Assembly: GCA_905221605.1 (NCBI GenBank)
Contig: CAJNDS010000791.1
Location: forward strand, 248,001 to 312,000
Source: Symbiodinium natans
Lineage: Eukaryota > Sar > Dinophyceae > Suessiales > Symbiodiniaceae
Reading direction: 5' to 3'
DNA length: 64,000 nt
Each line of letters begins with the position of its first letter. Position 1 is the first letter of the stretch. Shown here piece after piece: positions 33,526 through 45,995 of the stretch. The notes under the pieces are model-generated. The model was not told the DNA's origin. It saw only the letters and a list, made by a program, of their open reading frames with translations, and ran no database searches. The position numbers were made by a program, and so were the translations under genes.

Positions 33526-34431
33526 TGCTCTGCCGCGACAGCCCCCACCATGCTTCAGTCTGGTACAGATGGATAGTTCCAGCAGAGCCACGGATCTCCA
33601 CAGGTTGAAGCCCCTGGCAGTGGATAACACTTTATATGTCAGAAGCCTTTGCTCCACAGAAGTTTGCCGATCGGCATGCGGGGACCCCGAAACCACCAAT
33701 CTCAGTCGGTTCCTCATCTGTTTTTTGTTCCGTATTTGTGGGACTAGGGTGTGATGGACTTGAAGAATGATGTGGAAATCGTGGAAGTTGGTCTCTTCAG
33801 TGCTGCTAGGAGCTTTACAGGGTTGAGAGGCTTGCTCTCGCTTCAGCCTCGGTGGAGGGCTCCAAGGATCCAGGGATGGAGGGCTCCAAGGATACGGTTG
33901 GGGCTAAGTGTAGGATGTTTATCTGTTCAAAGATGTTTGTGCAAGCGCAGCGGATGAACCTCACGTGTCAATGTGCGGAGGCGCATTCACTGTAATGTGT
34001 TTTCGGGTGTTCTCTTTTCTTGCACAGGTTTCAGGGAGGTGATTCGAGTGAGACACACTGTTTGCAAACAGTCAACATCATGCAGCTATGCGAAGGCAGG
34101 GGGGGCCATTGAGCGTCTAGACAAGTCCGCAAGACTTCAGAAGGAAAAGAGAACTGTAGTTACTGTAGTTGTAACGTGGGCCTCCTGGCAGTCTGGTCTC
34201 TGTTCGAGTGGCTTGCTTAAACGATCGGCCCGAGTTTAAGTTTACATCACCAGGGTCACCAGAGTATGGCCCGGACAGCACATGCTTCATGTTGTCTTAT
34301 AAGCACGTACACGAACCGAACGTAAATTCAGGAGTCAGGCTCTGCACGTCTGTCTGTCCTGTCTTCCCTTAGCTCTAGCGAAGTCGAAAATTTGTCGGTT
34401 CCGGTGCCAACTCCGATTGACGTTGTGCTGC

Positions 34432-35880
34432 ATGTGCTGCGTCCTCGAATTGGTGCAGCCCGGATACCGGCCGAGGCCGTGTCAGCGCAAGTGGTTTCCT
34501 CCCGAGAGCTCCGAGAGCCGCGAGTCCTCGGTGCCTGCGTGGCGCCATGGAAAACGGGAGCTGTGGAGCGCCGACCTCGTTTTTCCTTGGGAAGATAGTG
34601 GCCTCCGAAAGCCTGTGGTTCTCAGCGTGCGCTTCGACAACTCGCTGGGGCGTCGAGCAGGCTCCCTGGAGGCAAACAAGGGTCTAGCGGCTCTAGTGCA
34701 TCGTTTCAAGCTTTTGACAGCTTCTATCTGAGACTCTCGAGACCTTGCAAGTTACGCCCCTAGCTCGGAAGGTGCACCAACCCAAAGGGCCCATCATGCC
34801 GCCTTCTTCGGACAAGACTTTAAGTACGCGTACGAGTCTGCCAGGGCTGGGTATGTTTACAATCCGAACATGCAGACGAAGTCGCGGTGCAGGGCGACCC
34901 AGCACGGACGCTGGTGCCTGGGGCGGTGTAGCCAAGATGCGAAGCCCGACGACGAGAGTTGTTGGGCCTTTTCATTTCGGTATCACCTTGATAGTGCCGC
35001 CTCTGCCAACAAGGGGAGGCCAGGTGTGCCGATTATGTTGCAAGTAGTTGAGCGCGATGGGATGCTGGGCATTGGTCAAGAAGAAGAACTTGCCATTGCG
35101 GAGGACCTTGGCGCCGAGATTTATCATGCCTATCTGGAGAACGACGAAATCATCATGTGCCGCCACGACGGTAGGAGCCAACTGAAGCTTGCGGCCTACC
35201 AGGAAGCAGGGGTTTGTATTGCAAGTTGGGCCGCAAAGCATGCCTGCCCGGCACTCCTGCAGACCCTGCGATGCTTCGGAGCTGATATGTCTTGGCAGGA
35301 CCATCTTGGACGTACTGCAGCGCATTTTATCTCAGGAAGCGACGAGCAGGCAGCAGCCACCCTCTGCCGGTTATGCGACTTGAAGGCAGACCTGTCGATT
35401 GAAGATGCAAGCCGGCAAACGGTTGCCCATGCCTTGGCCCTGCAGGGATACGTGAAAGCACTTGAGATGCTGGGGGCACTGGGAGTCGACCTTGCCAAGC
35501 AAGATGCAGAGGGACTTACTCCGCTGCACGTTGCTGCACAAAATGGTCATGCCAGCACGGTGCGTCTCCTGTGCAATAAGGTCCACGAAATAATAGAGGA
35601 TAAGCACGGGCGGCTGGCGGCGCACATAGCCGCCGAACGGGGTCATTGCGAAGTGCTGCAGACACTGCATGATTGTGGCCAGAGCTTGGAGGTAGTTTCC
35701 AAGAAGTATGGCTCGGCACCTGTGCACGCAGCTGCAAGAACGAATCAAGTCGCTGTCTTCCGCTTGCTGTCTGACCTGGGCTACAACCTTTTTGTTCATG
35801 ATGGACAGGGCCGTACCTCGACTCACCACGCGCAAACAGCGGAGGTCTTGCTCTGCTTGCATCTTGGACTCAAATTTTGA
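34432..35880 (+). CDS. Ankyrin-repeat protein, tandem copy 1, 5' exons
   Basis: Modelled as exon A (34432-34660), a 111-nt GC-AG intron (34661-34771) and exon B (34772 onward), 445 residues if read to the in-frame stop at 35878-35880. Residues 1-77 are conserved with copy 2 (WFPPES, ELWSA, VVLSVRFDNSLGRRAG) but unrecognised. The intron removes a TGA at 34729 and joins RRAG to APTQRAHHAAFFGQ. Residues about 220-445 hold seven ankyrin repeats (GLTPLHVAAQNGHASTVRLL and others). Copy 2 reads on past this stop, and further ankyrin exons lie downstream, so a donor before 35878 is likely. Probably a protein-binding scaffold. Confidence 0.75.
34661..34771 (+). other. GC-AG intron conserved in both ankyrin copies
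   Basis: The exon ends GAGCAG and the intron starts GCTCCCTGG; it ends TCGGAAG before GTGCACC. Copy 2 has the same arrangement at 41618-41738 (121 nt). Both are phase 1 and restore the same protein join, which is comparative support for the intron. Confidence 0.65.
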
Positions 35881-36029
35881 CTGGTGCGAAATGCACCTCC
35901 TCAGCTAAGGGCACGTACATAGACGTACATGTCAGGGCTCATATGGGCTCATGTTTTGTTCTTTTTGTTGGGGTGCTAGATGTCAAATATTCCCTGAGGG
36001 TTGTTCTTGTTAACAGTACTTCCCAATGG

Positions 36030-37907
36030 ACCGTGGAGGCATCAGCTTCAAGCGGACCTGGAGCAGCGTGATCGCCGAGGTGCACGGCCAATTCACACCG
36101 CTGCAGCTCTTCCTTCCAGCATTGCTTTGACTTTTTTGTTTTTTTTCTTTTGGGGGGGGGGGGGGGGGGGAAAGGTTTCAGCCTTTAATCGGCCCCTGCG
36201 TTCTAGTGCGGCGCACATATTGGTTCCACCTGCTCACAAGTTCAAACGACTGACGGAATGAAGCCAACCGACAGGACTTTTGACATGAAGTGCCCCTGGT
36301 GCCGTCCTGTGTTCGCTCCGGTAACCCCTGAACACAGACACTAGGTGTGGCAGTGTAGCCAGTAGCTTCTTGCGGTCGCTGAATGACCCCGCGAGTGGGT
36401 TAACGACCTTGAGCGCCTCGGTGCACAGCTAAGAAAAAGCTATGATGTTCACGCTTAGCAGCATCTTCCAACCAAGCATGCTGAACATGACTCAAGCACA
36501 GCCGGCAGATGATGCTGAACAGATGCCTCCAGTCGGCGTGCCTGCGCGCTGTCTCCAAGCGGTATTTCCGAAGGCAACAAGCCGTTGTGTCAAGGACATA
36601 GTTTCAATTTGAGCCATGTTCCAATCAATGTCAGCAGATGAGCAACATGGCCGAAGACATCCAATGGGCCAAAGGCTCCAGTCTCATGCACATCGCAAGG
36701 CACAACCGGAAATGACGGGGAGCGCAAGACATCTGAATTGGCGTGCAGACTCATTGGTCTGTTGACCTCGGGGGGATCCGTTGGAAATTCAAGCTCACGT
36801 GATGGTGGAAGTGCCCCTTCTCATCAGACTGTAGAGAAACATCATTACTGGATGCGGTTTGTGCTCACGCTCGGCCACCGGCCGTGACTGTATTTGAATC
36901 ACACTGACACTGTCGCCCAAGACCCTCACTCATTCTGTGCAGTCTCGTGCACATCTTGCAGCGCGAACTCGTCGGTGTCGCTAACGCAGGGATGTGCTGG
37001 CCCTTTCGAGCTCTTGCGAGGCCTCGGTCCGATTCGTGGCGTGGTTGCTGGGGGCGTTTGCTGGCGGTGCCCCGCGAATTTTGCAGTAGGTGAAAACCCA
37101 TGCATGCAGTCGGTCTGGCCTACCTGTAGGCCATGCGAACCTTCTGAAAAACAACAACGAAAGTGGTTCTGTCCTGTATTGTCATGAAATCTGTTAAGCT
37201 TCATTGTTTCGGATCATGCCGTCGCATTTTGATTCTTGAACTTGTGAATGTATTGCACGAGGCTGGCTGGGGACGTGATGATGTGCTTTGCACGTTGATG
37301 CAGCTGAGGCGCAAAGCCGGTTTTGGGTGAAACCGTTTCAAAGGTTGCTGAATAAAGTGCATGGGTCTGGCGATTCCTTGAGGTGCAACCCATCTGCGAG
37401 CAGCACAAAGGGAGACACAGCGGCGCATTATGCTGCCGCGTGGGGCATGCATCAACCTTGGCTGCGTTTCGAAAAGCAGGCGGCGACATTTCTTCTCAAA
37501 ATCGCTGGGGCCGCACTCCAGCACACTGGGCGGCGGAGCACCTAGACAGGGACGTCAGCCTTCGGGCTTATAAGTCTACGTATAAGGGTTGTAAGGCTGG
37601 GATGAGGCTGCCATCACAACAACCTCAACTGAGGGTTCTGATAGGGTCTTCTTGGGACCGGTATATTTTTCAGACGTGAGCCTTGTCGTACTCCTGAGAG
37701 TGGCCCAAGCATGCCAGGTATGGCCAAGAATCTGCACTCAAGAAGCTCATCGAACTGTCGGCAGACATCTCCGCTCTCGACCAAAACGGCAAATCACCGC
37801 ACGAGGTCGCCGGCGAAAATGGGCATCTTCGGCTGCAGCGGTGGCTTTCCGGATATGCGCAGCAATCTTATGCATCCAGGCTTCATGTGCAAAGGATGCA
37901 GAGTTGA
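36030..37907 (+). pseudogene. Copy 1, downstream ankyrin exons with a frame shift
   Basis: Three further ankyrin coding blocks follow: about 36033-36115 (LEQRDRRGARPIHTAAALP), about 37375-37562 (SLRCNPSASSTKGDTAAHYA, then GRTPAHWAAEHLDRDVS), and about 37711-37907 (YGQESALKKLIELSADISAL, then SPHEVAGENGHLRLQ, stop at 37905). Each has a counterpart in copy 2. In the middle block, copy 1 lacks one base near 37442-37446 relative to copy 2, so the frame breaks inside a repeat. A 19-G tract (36152-36170) sits in the intron after the first block. Copy 1 is therefore either a pseudogene, a shorter protein ending at 35880, or mis-sequenced. Confidence 0.55.
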
Positions 37908-37970
37908 GGAATTGGCATTAGCCGGTCCTGTTGGTTAGGATAGAGACATACTTGCACAGATTCACCGCGA

Positions 37971-38150
37971 AATAAACCACCTACTCGTACAGTTTGGTGC
38001 GCGGGTTATGTGCCATAGCGTGAGGCTCGCGGGGCAAAAGATGGAAGCTGAGCTACGCGCTCTCATCGCTGAACCCCTCCAGCCGACCCACTTCCCAAGA
38101 CCCTAACAACTCGAGACTCCGAAGTAGAAAGATTTGGGGATGCAGGGTCA
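37971..38150 (+). other. Duplicated tail of the ankyrin unit, copy 1
   Basis: An open stretch (QIHREINHLLVQFGARVMCH, then LAGQKMEAELRALI) and the following CCAAGACC-AA-AACTCG-GACTCCGAAG match copy 2 at 44200-44360 with many differences. It may be a last coding exon or a 3' UTR. Confidence 0.4.
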
Positions 38151-38336
38151 AGTTCTTGGAAGTTCAAGGATTTGGAGACTCGGGTAAGGGGGGGGTTGCA
38201 TGAGGAACGTAAGGGCTCAGGCCTCCTAATGCAGCCTTAAACCCTGAGCCCTGAGCCCATGCCAATCAACCATGACCCCCCTCAAGCCAAACACCCCCAA
38301 ACCCAAACCCTAAGCCTTTCCCGCGTGGTCTTGCAG

Positions 38337-38382
38337 GACCCCCGTTGCCTTCTCAGGGTGTCCGTGCACGAGAAGGGGAGAC
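38337..38382 (+). CDS. Candidate exon
   Basis: GTCTTGCAG is followed in phase 0 by DPRCLLRVSVHEKGR. First of four exons lying between the two ankyrin copies. Confidence 0.4.
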
Positions 38383-39530
38383 CCCAAAAACCCACCCAGG
38401 CGGCTCTCCATGGGGCCTTTGGGGTTCATGGGGTTCTTCCAAGGGCTGCTTTTGAGGGATCACGTCAGCTTCTGAGCTTCTTCTGCGTGTGGGGTGAGGC
38501 TTCAGATCTCCTCCCAGAACCCCAGGCCTCGCTAGAAGTTGATGTTTATGTTTTAGAGGTCAACCGTAAAACCTGACCCCGAAATCCCAGGTTTGTGAGG
38601 GTCAGAATGTCTCTACCCTGGGAAATCCGCGGCCGGGTTCTGGGTGTTAGGCTAGAAACGGGTTCCGGAGCCCCGAGTTCAAGATTCAGAAGGTATGCAT
38701 GTTTCTCTCACCTCAAAACTTCAGAGCGATCAGGGGTCTTGCTTCAGAAGCTGTCAATCACTGTGCAGAGATATCGTGATTCAGAACTATCACGATTCAG
38801 AGACCCCCCCCACTCCCCACCACCTTCTCACAAATCGAGTTCCTGAAGCAGAGATCAATCTGCGCCCACCCCCGCCTTCAGAATCAAGTCCTGGTTTTAG
38901 CATCAACGTTCACCCAAGCCACAGGACGACCCACTCCGCCAAGTACGCCCAAAGCGCGGGATGCGGAGACCCCGAAATCAAGAAGGGGGGCCCGGACTTG
39001 ATCCCTGTTTGGATCGCATGTGTTTGTTTCTGGGTTTTCTGGGGCCCGTGCTCCTTAGGTCCTGACGATAAATCGGGGTTTGAGAATTAGGGCCAGTAGG
39101 GTCACGGATCAGGCGCCCTACAAGAGCAACCCCCAAACGGGACAGGGCGTTGGGGGGGGACTTGCAATGGGTCTCCAGCGGGAGGGCTTGGAAGTAAGTT
39201 GGTTCTGGTGTTTCGGCGCGCAGTCTTGTCACGGGCTAAGTCGGGGCTTGGGAATGTCAGGGTCAAGGATGTAGGAGTATTGGATGCTGCGGAGTTGTGG
39301 CTGCCCTAAAGCCTCCAAACCCCAAATTCGACTTTTTGAAATTTTGAAAGCGCAGAGGCTTTCGGATCTGCGGTTCAAAGCTGAGGGAGTTCGGTGGGGC
39401 AGAACCAAGTTCGGATCTCCACTACAATAAGCGGATTAGGCATTCAAAGTACGCCAGAGTCAGAGGAAGTAGAAAGGCTCAAAGTTGTTGAGTTTAGGGC
39501 ATCTTGGATCGGGATGTAGAAGGTTTCCAG

Positions 39531-39608
39531 GAAGCTGAAGCCGGCCTAGGGCATTTCAAAGCTAGCATGGCGGCAGATCCGAATGTAGTATACGGCTTAC
39601 CAACACGG
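39531..39608 (+). CDS. Exon, phase 0
   Basis: GGTTTCCAG is followed by 26 codons (EAEAGLGHFKASMAADPNVV then YGLPTR) and GTACCC. Both borders and the exact triplet length agree. Not recognised. Confidence 0.6.
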
Positions 39609-39777
39609 GTACCCCCAAACAAACATCAGGGTTCATCAGCCTACCCAAAACCCAAAACCTCTGAGCCCTCACGCCCCTGCAACTTGAGCTCAAACGTTCA
39701 TCAAGCCCACCACCCTTAACCCCCTCCCAAAGCCCCGAAATAATCACCACCACTCCCTTCGCCCCCCCGAAGCCCAG

Positions 39778-39862
39778 GGCCCACGCCGCCGAGCACACCC
39801 AAAGTCCGGGAGGCAGCGGCACAGCCGAAGATGTCTCCAGGCGCCTGCACACGGAAGTTCTT
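39778..39862 (+). CDS. Exon
   Basis: AGCCCAG is followed by AHAAEHTQSPGGSGTAEDVS then RRLHTEVL and a GTGGTC donor at 39863. Polar linker-like composition. Not recognised. Confidence 0.5.
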
Positions 39863-40309
39863 GTGGTCAGGGCCCATGGTTTATTGGGCGGTTTGGGTGG
39901 TTTAGAGTTTTCGGTTCAATTTTTGGTTCACTGGCCTCGCTTGAAGGAAGCCTTACACCGATCTTGCTTTCATGGTGCTCGTCTCTTGCCCTGCTATCTG
40001 AACTTGGCCTGTAGTTCGTCTTGGGGAGAATATCCTGGGTTCTGTCTGGGCCTGATAGGTGTTGGTTCTGGTGGGGTGGTTTAAAAGAGGTCTTCTGGCG
40101 CTGAGGTCGAAGAGGGGTGAAGGGCCCGAACCACTCGACCCCACAACCCCTTGGCCCGGATGTGAAAGCCGTGCGTTCTGAAACATTGGAGCCCAATGCC
40201 ATTGCCCCAAGGGGCCCCCCCCCCCCCCCCCTGAACTTCCTGAACATTTCAACTTCAACCTTTCAGCCCTTAAATCCAGAGGTAGACCGCAGAAACCCTA
40301 AAATGTCAG

Positions 40310-40389
40310 GGCCGACTCCGCCGGGCACGCCCAAGGCGCGCGAGGAGGGGTTCCGAACGCCAGGCCCCGCCCGCCAGGATTCAGCATAA
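40310..40389 (+). CDS. Terminal exon with stop
   Basis: AAATGTCAG is followed by PTPPGTPKAREEGFRTPGPA, RQDSA and TAA. A Pro/Thr-rich tail with TPPGTPK, which could be a phosphorylation site for proline-directed kinases. It closes the small gene at 38.3-40.4 kb. Confidence 0.55.
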
Positions 40390-40394
40390 GCCCT

Positions 40395-40792
40395 AACATG
40401 CCTATGTATATTATGTATGTGCATGTAGAAGTAAATATGTGCGTATTATATGTGTATTGTATGTGTGTGAGAGAGAGTGTATGTGTGTGGCATGCGTATG
40501 CATGTGTGCGCGCGTATGTGTTCTTGTACAAGTATGTCTATACATATGTATGTATGTGTGTATGAATATGCATATGCCGTAAGAACATGGACATGAATGT
40601 CTTCGCGTGCGCGGTATTAGTATGTTTGTATGTATATGTATGTGCATGTATGTGTGTATATATGTGCAATGTGCGCATGCATGCATGTGCACATGTCTCT
40701 GTGTGCATGTGTGTTGGTGTGTATACGTGTGTATGTGTAGCTGTGTATGTGTGTGTACAGCTATCATATATGTGTATATATACACATATAGC
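40395..40792. repeat. (TGTATG/TG)n microsatellite
   Basis: Nearly 400 nt of TATG, TGTATG and TGTG units on both strand senses. The CVYVCVCM-type ORFs in it are translated repeat. Confidence 0.9.
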
Positions 40793-40796
40793 CTCT

Positions 40797-40940
40797 GCTT
40801 TCGAACTACTCAAATGCTATGATTTGCCAGAATTTGTCCGAAAGCACGTTGCGCGGCAAGGACTCGGACAGATTGATAAGTACAGCGGCTCCCGAATCTT
40901 CAGTGTAGGGCTTCATGGAGCACAAGCGTATGTACTGTGA
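40797..40940 (+). CDS. Candidate exon after the microsatellite
   Basis: After ACACATATAG the frame reads AFELLKCYDLPEFVRKHVAR, then QGLGQIDKYSGSRIFSVGLH and a stop at 40940. It looks like coding sequence but has no counterpart before copy 1. It may be a 5' exon of ankyrin copy 2 or a remnant. Confidence 0.35.
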   Translation, partial: AFELLKCYDLPEFVRKHVARQGLGQIDKYSGSRIFSVGLHGAQAYVL

Positions 40941-41397
40941 GAAGGACAGCAGGCCAATTTACACGCTGTGAGCGAAGAAAATTATTCAACGACATGCAGC
41001 CAGGTGCGAATACCAGGGAACCACTGAACGTCCAGACCGTCCAGAGGCTTAATTCCCGGCCCCTTGTAGACCCGCATACTCAAGACCATCTTGATCACCA
41101 GGTGAGGCCCGCAAGACTTCAGAAGACCAGGTAGATGCAATGTAGTCGGAATGTGAGCCTGTCGGCCGTCTGGTTTTCCGTTCGGAGCTCAGCTCCAGAA
41201 GGTGGTGTGTCCTGCAAGACAATCGGCGATCGGCCCAAGTTTAAGCATCACCACCAGGGTCACCAGGGTCGTATGGCCCAGACTGCGCAGTGGATTTCAT
41301 GTTGTAGCACTGAGCCGTCCAAATCAGCAAGCTCTGCACGATGCTTAATGTCTTCCCTTAGCTCTAGCGAAGTCGAGAAGGTTTCACTTCCGTTGCC

Positions 41398-42934
41398 ATG
41401 TGCTGCGTCCTCGAACTTGTGCAGCCCGGATACCGGCCGAGGCCGTGTCAGCGCAAGTGGTTTCCTCCAGAGAGCTGCGATACCTCTTTGTCCACGTGGC
41501 GCCACAGCAAACGGGAGCTTTGGAGCGCCAACCTCCGCTTTCCTTGGGAAGATAGGGGGCTCCGAAGGCCTGTGGTTCTCAGCGTGCGCTTTGACAACTC
41601 GCTGGGGCGCCGAGCAGGCTCGCTGGAGGGAGGCGGATACGGCTCAGGCGTGTCGTTTTTACCATGAGCTCTAGAGATCTTGTATCTGAGACTCTGAGAC
41701 CTTGCAAACTTGCAAGTTGCGACCCTAATGCTCGCGAGGTTCACCAACTCAACGAGCCAATGCCGCCGCTTTCTTTGGACATAACTTTAAGAAGGCTTAC
41801 GAGTCTGCCAGGGCTGGGTATGTTTACTATCCGAACATGCAGACGAAGTCGCGGTGCAGGGCAGATCGGCACGGACGCTGGTGTTTGGGGCGGTGTAGCC
41901 AAGATGCGAAGCCCGACGACGAGAGTTGTTGGGCCTTTTCATTTCGGTATCACCTTGATAGTGCCGCCTCTGCCAACAAGGGGAGGCCAGGTGTGCCAAT
42001 TATGTTACAAGTAGTTGAGCGCGATGGTATGCTGGGCATTGGTCAAGAAGAAGAACTTGCCATTGCGGAGGACCTTGGCGCCGAGATTTATCATGCCTAT
42101 CTGGAGAACGACGAAATCATCATGTGCCGCCACGACGGTAGGAGCGAACTGAAGCTTGCGGCGTACCAGGAAGCAGGGGTTTGTATTGCAAGTTGGGCCG
42201 CAAAGCATGCCTGCCCGGCACTCCTGCAGACCCTGCGATGCTTGGGAGCTGATATGTCTTGGCAGGACCGCCTTGGACGTACCGCAGCGCATTTTGTCTC
42301 AGGAAGCGACGAGCAGGCAGCAGCCACCCTCTGCCGGCTATGCGACTTGAAGGCAGACCTGTCGATTGAAGATGCAAACCGGCAAACGGCTGCCCATGCC
42401 ATGGCCCTGCAGGGATACGTGAAAGCATTTGAGATGCTAGGGGCAATGGGAGTCGACCTGGCCAAGCAAGATGCAGAGGGACTTACTCCGATGCACATTG
42501 CCGCACAACATGGTCATGCCAGCACAGTGCATCTCCTGTGCAATATTGTCCACGAACAGATAGAGGACAAGCATGGGCGCCTGCCGGCACACATAGCCGC
42601 CGAACAGGGTCATTGCGAAGTGCTGCAGACACTGCATGATTGTGGCCAGAGCTTGGAGGTAATTTCCAAGAAGCTTGAGGCGGCACCTGTGCACACAGCT
42701 GCATCGCACAATCACATCTCTGTCTTTCGCTTGCTGTATGACCTGGGCTACAACCTTTTTGTGCATGATGGACTGGGCCGCACCTTGACTCACCACGTGC
42801 AAACAGCGGAGGCCTTGCTCTGCTTGCATCTTGGACTCAACTTCAGTCGGGTCTCAGGCAACGCACCTCTTCAGAGCGGCTTTGCTAATCGTAGAGCAAG
42901 CATACTATATGAGCATACTGGAGTATGGGCATGA
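41398..42934 (+). CDS. Ankyrin-repeat protein, tandem copy 2, 5' exons
   Basis: Modelled as exon A (41398-41617), GC-AG intron 41618-41738, exon B from 41739; 471 residues if read to the stop at 42934. It opens MCCVLELVQPGYRPRPCQRK. The two copies are nearly identical from about 41810 to 42840 and diverge at the 3' end, where copy 2 lacks the stop of copy 1 and reads on through SRVSGNAPLQSG. The ankyrin block (TPMHIAAQHGHASTVHLLCN and six others) is at about residues 215-440. Because homologous ankyrin exons follow, the true exon B probably ends earlier at an unresolved donor near 42840. Start chosen at the ATG shared in position with copy 1, about 37 nt after CTTCCCTTAG. Confidence 0.75.
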
Positions 42935-43057
42935 ACTGCATACCAGGGCTCATGGCTCATCTCCGTTGGGGCGCCTGCATTGGCCAAGTTTCTGTGTGTC
43001 GCTCTTGTTGCAGAGGCAACCAAAAACATAGCCAAAACTTCCGAAGCGGTTGTGGAG

Positions 43058-44158
43058 GCAGAAGCTCCGGGCGAATCTGGAACAGCCCGATGACAAGGGT
43101 GGACTACCAATTCACACGGCTGCAGCTCTTCCTTCCAGCATTGCTTTCACGGGCTTTTGTATGGGCTTCCTGCGTTGGCAATTTGCGGGGTTGTGCTTTG
43201 GTCGCTCTGTTTGGGACCCCGTCCAAAACTGAAGTCACTCTTGCCACAGTCCCGTGCGCATTTTTGTGGTCGTGCGCAGTCCCGTGCACGTCCGGTCCGA
43301 GCACGTCTTGGCGCGTGAAAATGGCGAAAAACGTGTCGCGAAGGCTTCAGCTCATCTAGGGGGATGTTGAGATCGCGGCGCGCTGCTGTGCTTGTCAGCA
43401 CGAACTCGGATATCATGGTGTCATGAATACATTCCACTGTTTGATGTCACAGGCATTATTTGATGGTGGTGTGTTGTCACAGGCTGCCTGGGGACGCGAT
43501 GAAGTGCTTCGTAAATTGATTGAGCTGAGGCGCAACCCACGTTATGTTTTGTTTATTTCGGGGCAGGTGCCGTTGGTCCTGTAACTGCAAATCGCTGTAA
43601 GCTGTGCAGATCACGAGCGTCATATGCTTTTCAGAATGTGCAGCAGGGCTGGTGGGTCCCTGAGGTGCAATCCAGCTGTGTGTAACACGAATCGAAATTC
43701 AGTGGCGCATTATGCTGCCTCGTTTGGCCATGCATCAACCTTGGCTGCGTTTCGAGAAGCAGGCGGTGACTTATCTTCCAAAAATCGCTGGGGGCGCACT
43801 CCAGCACACTGGGCGGCGGAGCACCTAGACAGGGACGTCAGCCTGAGGGTTTTTAAGTCTATAAGGGTTTTCAGGCTGGGATGAGGCTGCCATCACAACA
43901 ACCGCCACATTTTTTAGACGTGAACCTTGTCGTACTTGAACTCTCTGAGAGTGGCCCAAGCATGCCAGGTATGGCCAAGAATCTGCAATCAAGAAGCTCA
44001 TCGAACTGTCGGCAGACATCTCCGCTCTCGACCATAGCGGCAAATCACCGCACGAGGTCGCCGGCGAAAATGGGCATCTTCAGCTGCAGCAGCTCTTAAG
44101 GAGGCATGCGCAGCAATCTTATGCATCCATTCCCCAGCTGCAGAAGATGCAGAATTGA
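43058..44158 (+). CDS. Copy 2, downstream ankyrin exons
   Basis: Three blocks are intact: about 43058-43140 (LEQPDDKGGLPIHTAAALPS), about 43650-43845 (SVAHYAASFGHASTLAAFRE, then GRTPAHWAAEHLDRDVS), and about 43968-44158 (YGQESAIKKLIELSADISAL, then SPHEVAGENGHLQLQQLL, stop at 44156). Intron borders between them are not fixed. Unlike copy 1 the middle block keeps its frame. A further open stretch (KVYRLQFRVRLLSHRLSVAV) to 44306 matches the relic at 33430. Confidence 0.6.
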
Positions 44159-45995
44159 GGAGAAGGCGCAGTTCCTGTTGGGACAGATGGATACGTCTGC
44201 ACTTCCAAAGGTTTACCGCCTACAGTTTCGCGTGCGGCTTCTGAGCCATCGTCTGAGTGTCGCTGTGCGGCAAAAGATGGAAGCTGTCTCAACGTGCAAA
44301 CCATAGAGCTTCAAGGTTGATTACTACCCAAGACCTTAATAACCGAAGGCTCCAAAGGGGAGATGTGGGGATCTGGATCTGGAAGCTCAGGAGTCCGGTG
44401 GCACTTGGCACATGCCCCCTCTGCCCCGCCTTTCTGTCCCCAATCCCGAACCCATGAAATGCCTTGGCATCACATGCCTGAAGTTTTCCAACCCAAGATT
44501 ACGGATTCCCAGCAGCTGAAAGATCAGTGCAGGCAGGGCGCCGGCCACGCCGGCCACGGTCACCCCGGTCTCAACGCCTCGGCATAGCGAGGTGCCAGGG
44601 GCAGCTCCTGATCGTCGGCAGTAAATTGTCCTGCACGCGATCCTGCCAACGCGGCCTGATACGTTGCACTGACAATCTTCTCTCGTGCGGGGATGCACCT
44701 GCTGCAAGCGGATGCCACACCAGGTCTGGGTGGTCTGTCACGTAGGGCTGTTTCTAGAACCAGAAACTCGAAGAGGAACTGCAGGCACACTATGGCACAC
44801 TTCGTCTTGCGTCGCGCAGGGTGCGTAAAAACTCTGCCCAAGACCAGAACTTCAGCCCGTGGGCTCTTGGACACACATATACTTTGTCTACTCATTCAAA
44901 ATCCGCGCAGCAAAACACCTGAACCCCAACCCCCCCCACCCCCCCCGACCCCCCTCTCCCTCATGGCCTTGTGTCGAGAGGCCTCGGCGGCCGAACCACC
45001 GCCGGAGCCGCCTCCGAAGCCACCAAGACCCAGGCCAACAGTTTTGCCCGTCTCGCTAAGCAGGACCAACACTGGAGCAGCTAATCTTCTTCTTTTTGAT
45101 GTTGCCATGAGAAGTTCCCCACTCGAGATATTTCAAGCAATCATGAGCCCATTTATTGACTTCGTGACCCCCAAGTGCCCCAAGCTTAAGCGACCACGTC
45201 GCAGGGTGATGAGGTTGCAGGCTTCGGGCTTGAATGAGCTGCAACTGCAGACATTCGGAGAGTGGTATTCTCGCGTGCAGATTATAGCTAGTTGCTCGCA
45301 GTTTCGCGGCTTAGTGTTCGATTGCGTGCCTCGTCGGATACGGTTGGGAGTTTAGGGGGGAACGTGCATTTTTGTTTGAGTCTGGCCTCCGAAGTTGTGT
45401 GTGCATGCGTCGGAGACGTTTTCGCACATCCATGCGAAACAAGTTACGGGTCAAACTGAGGCTACAGTCCACCGGCACGCGGCAGATGTAGTGGACAAAC
45501 CCAGCCAAAAACATGCAGATTTCTGACAACCCTCAATCCTAAAACACACCTGTCTACAGTCTAAACCTCAAGCTGCAAACCAATTTGTTCCCACGGCTTA
45601 TGGCTTATGGAAGGCTAAGAAGCGCACTTCACATGTCAGGCCAAGCAGCGCGCCTCCGTCTCGCCAAGGGGCGTGGACCTTTGGAGCATGTACGTCAGCA
45701 TACACTTTGCATATGTGTTTTTGACGAGGGTGTTTGCTCTTGCTGCAATCATTCGGAGGCAGAACGGCACGATATCATGAAGGGTTGGGCAGAACACCGT
45801 GGCTGCCCAGGCCTCTGCCTCAGAAGTCTCCCGCGCGGTGCCGACACCTGCAAGAGGCCTCGCCACCGGGTGGAGTTTATCATCAGGTTGATAATTGAGT
45901 TTCGAGGTTGAAAGATTTCAGGCTTCGTTAGGATTTGGAGATTGCCAGTTGGACTGGAACCGCAGGGCGGGTGGTGGCCGCATGTCGGGCATGAG
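44159..45995. other. Tail of duplication, then ambiguous coding islands
   Basis: To about 44360 this matches the tail of copy 1. Later there is a 220-aa + ORF (44693-45355) with a proline-rich middle (EPPPEPPPKPPRPRP) and a C-rich tract at 44930-44960. Several frames look equally coding, so I do not fix exons here. Confidence 0.3.
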
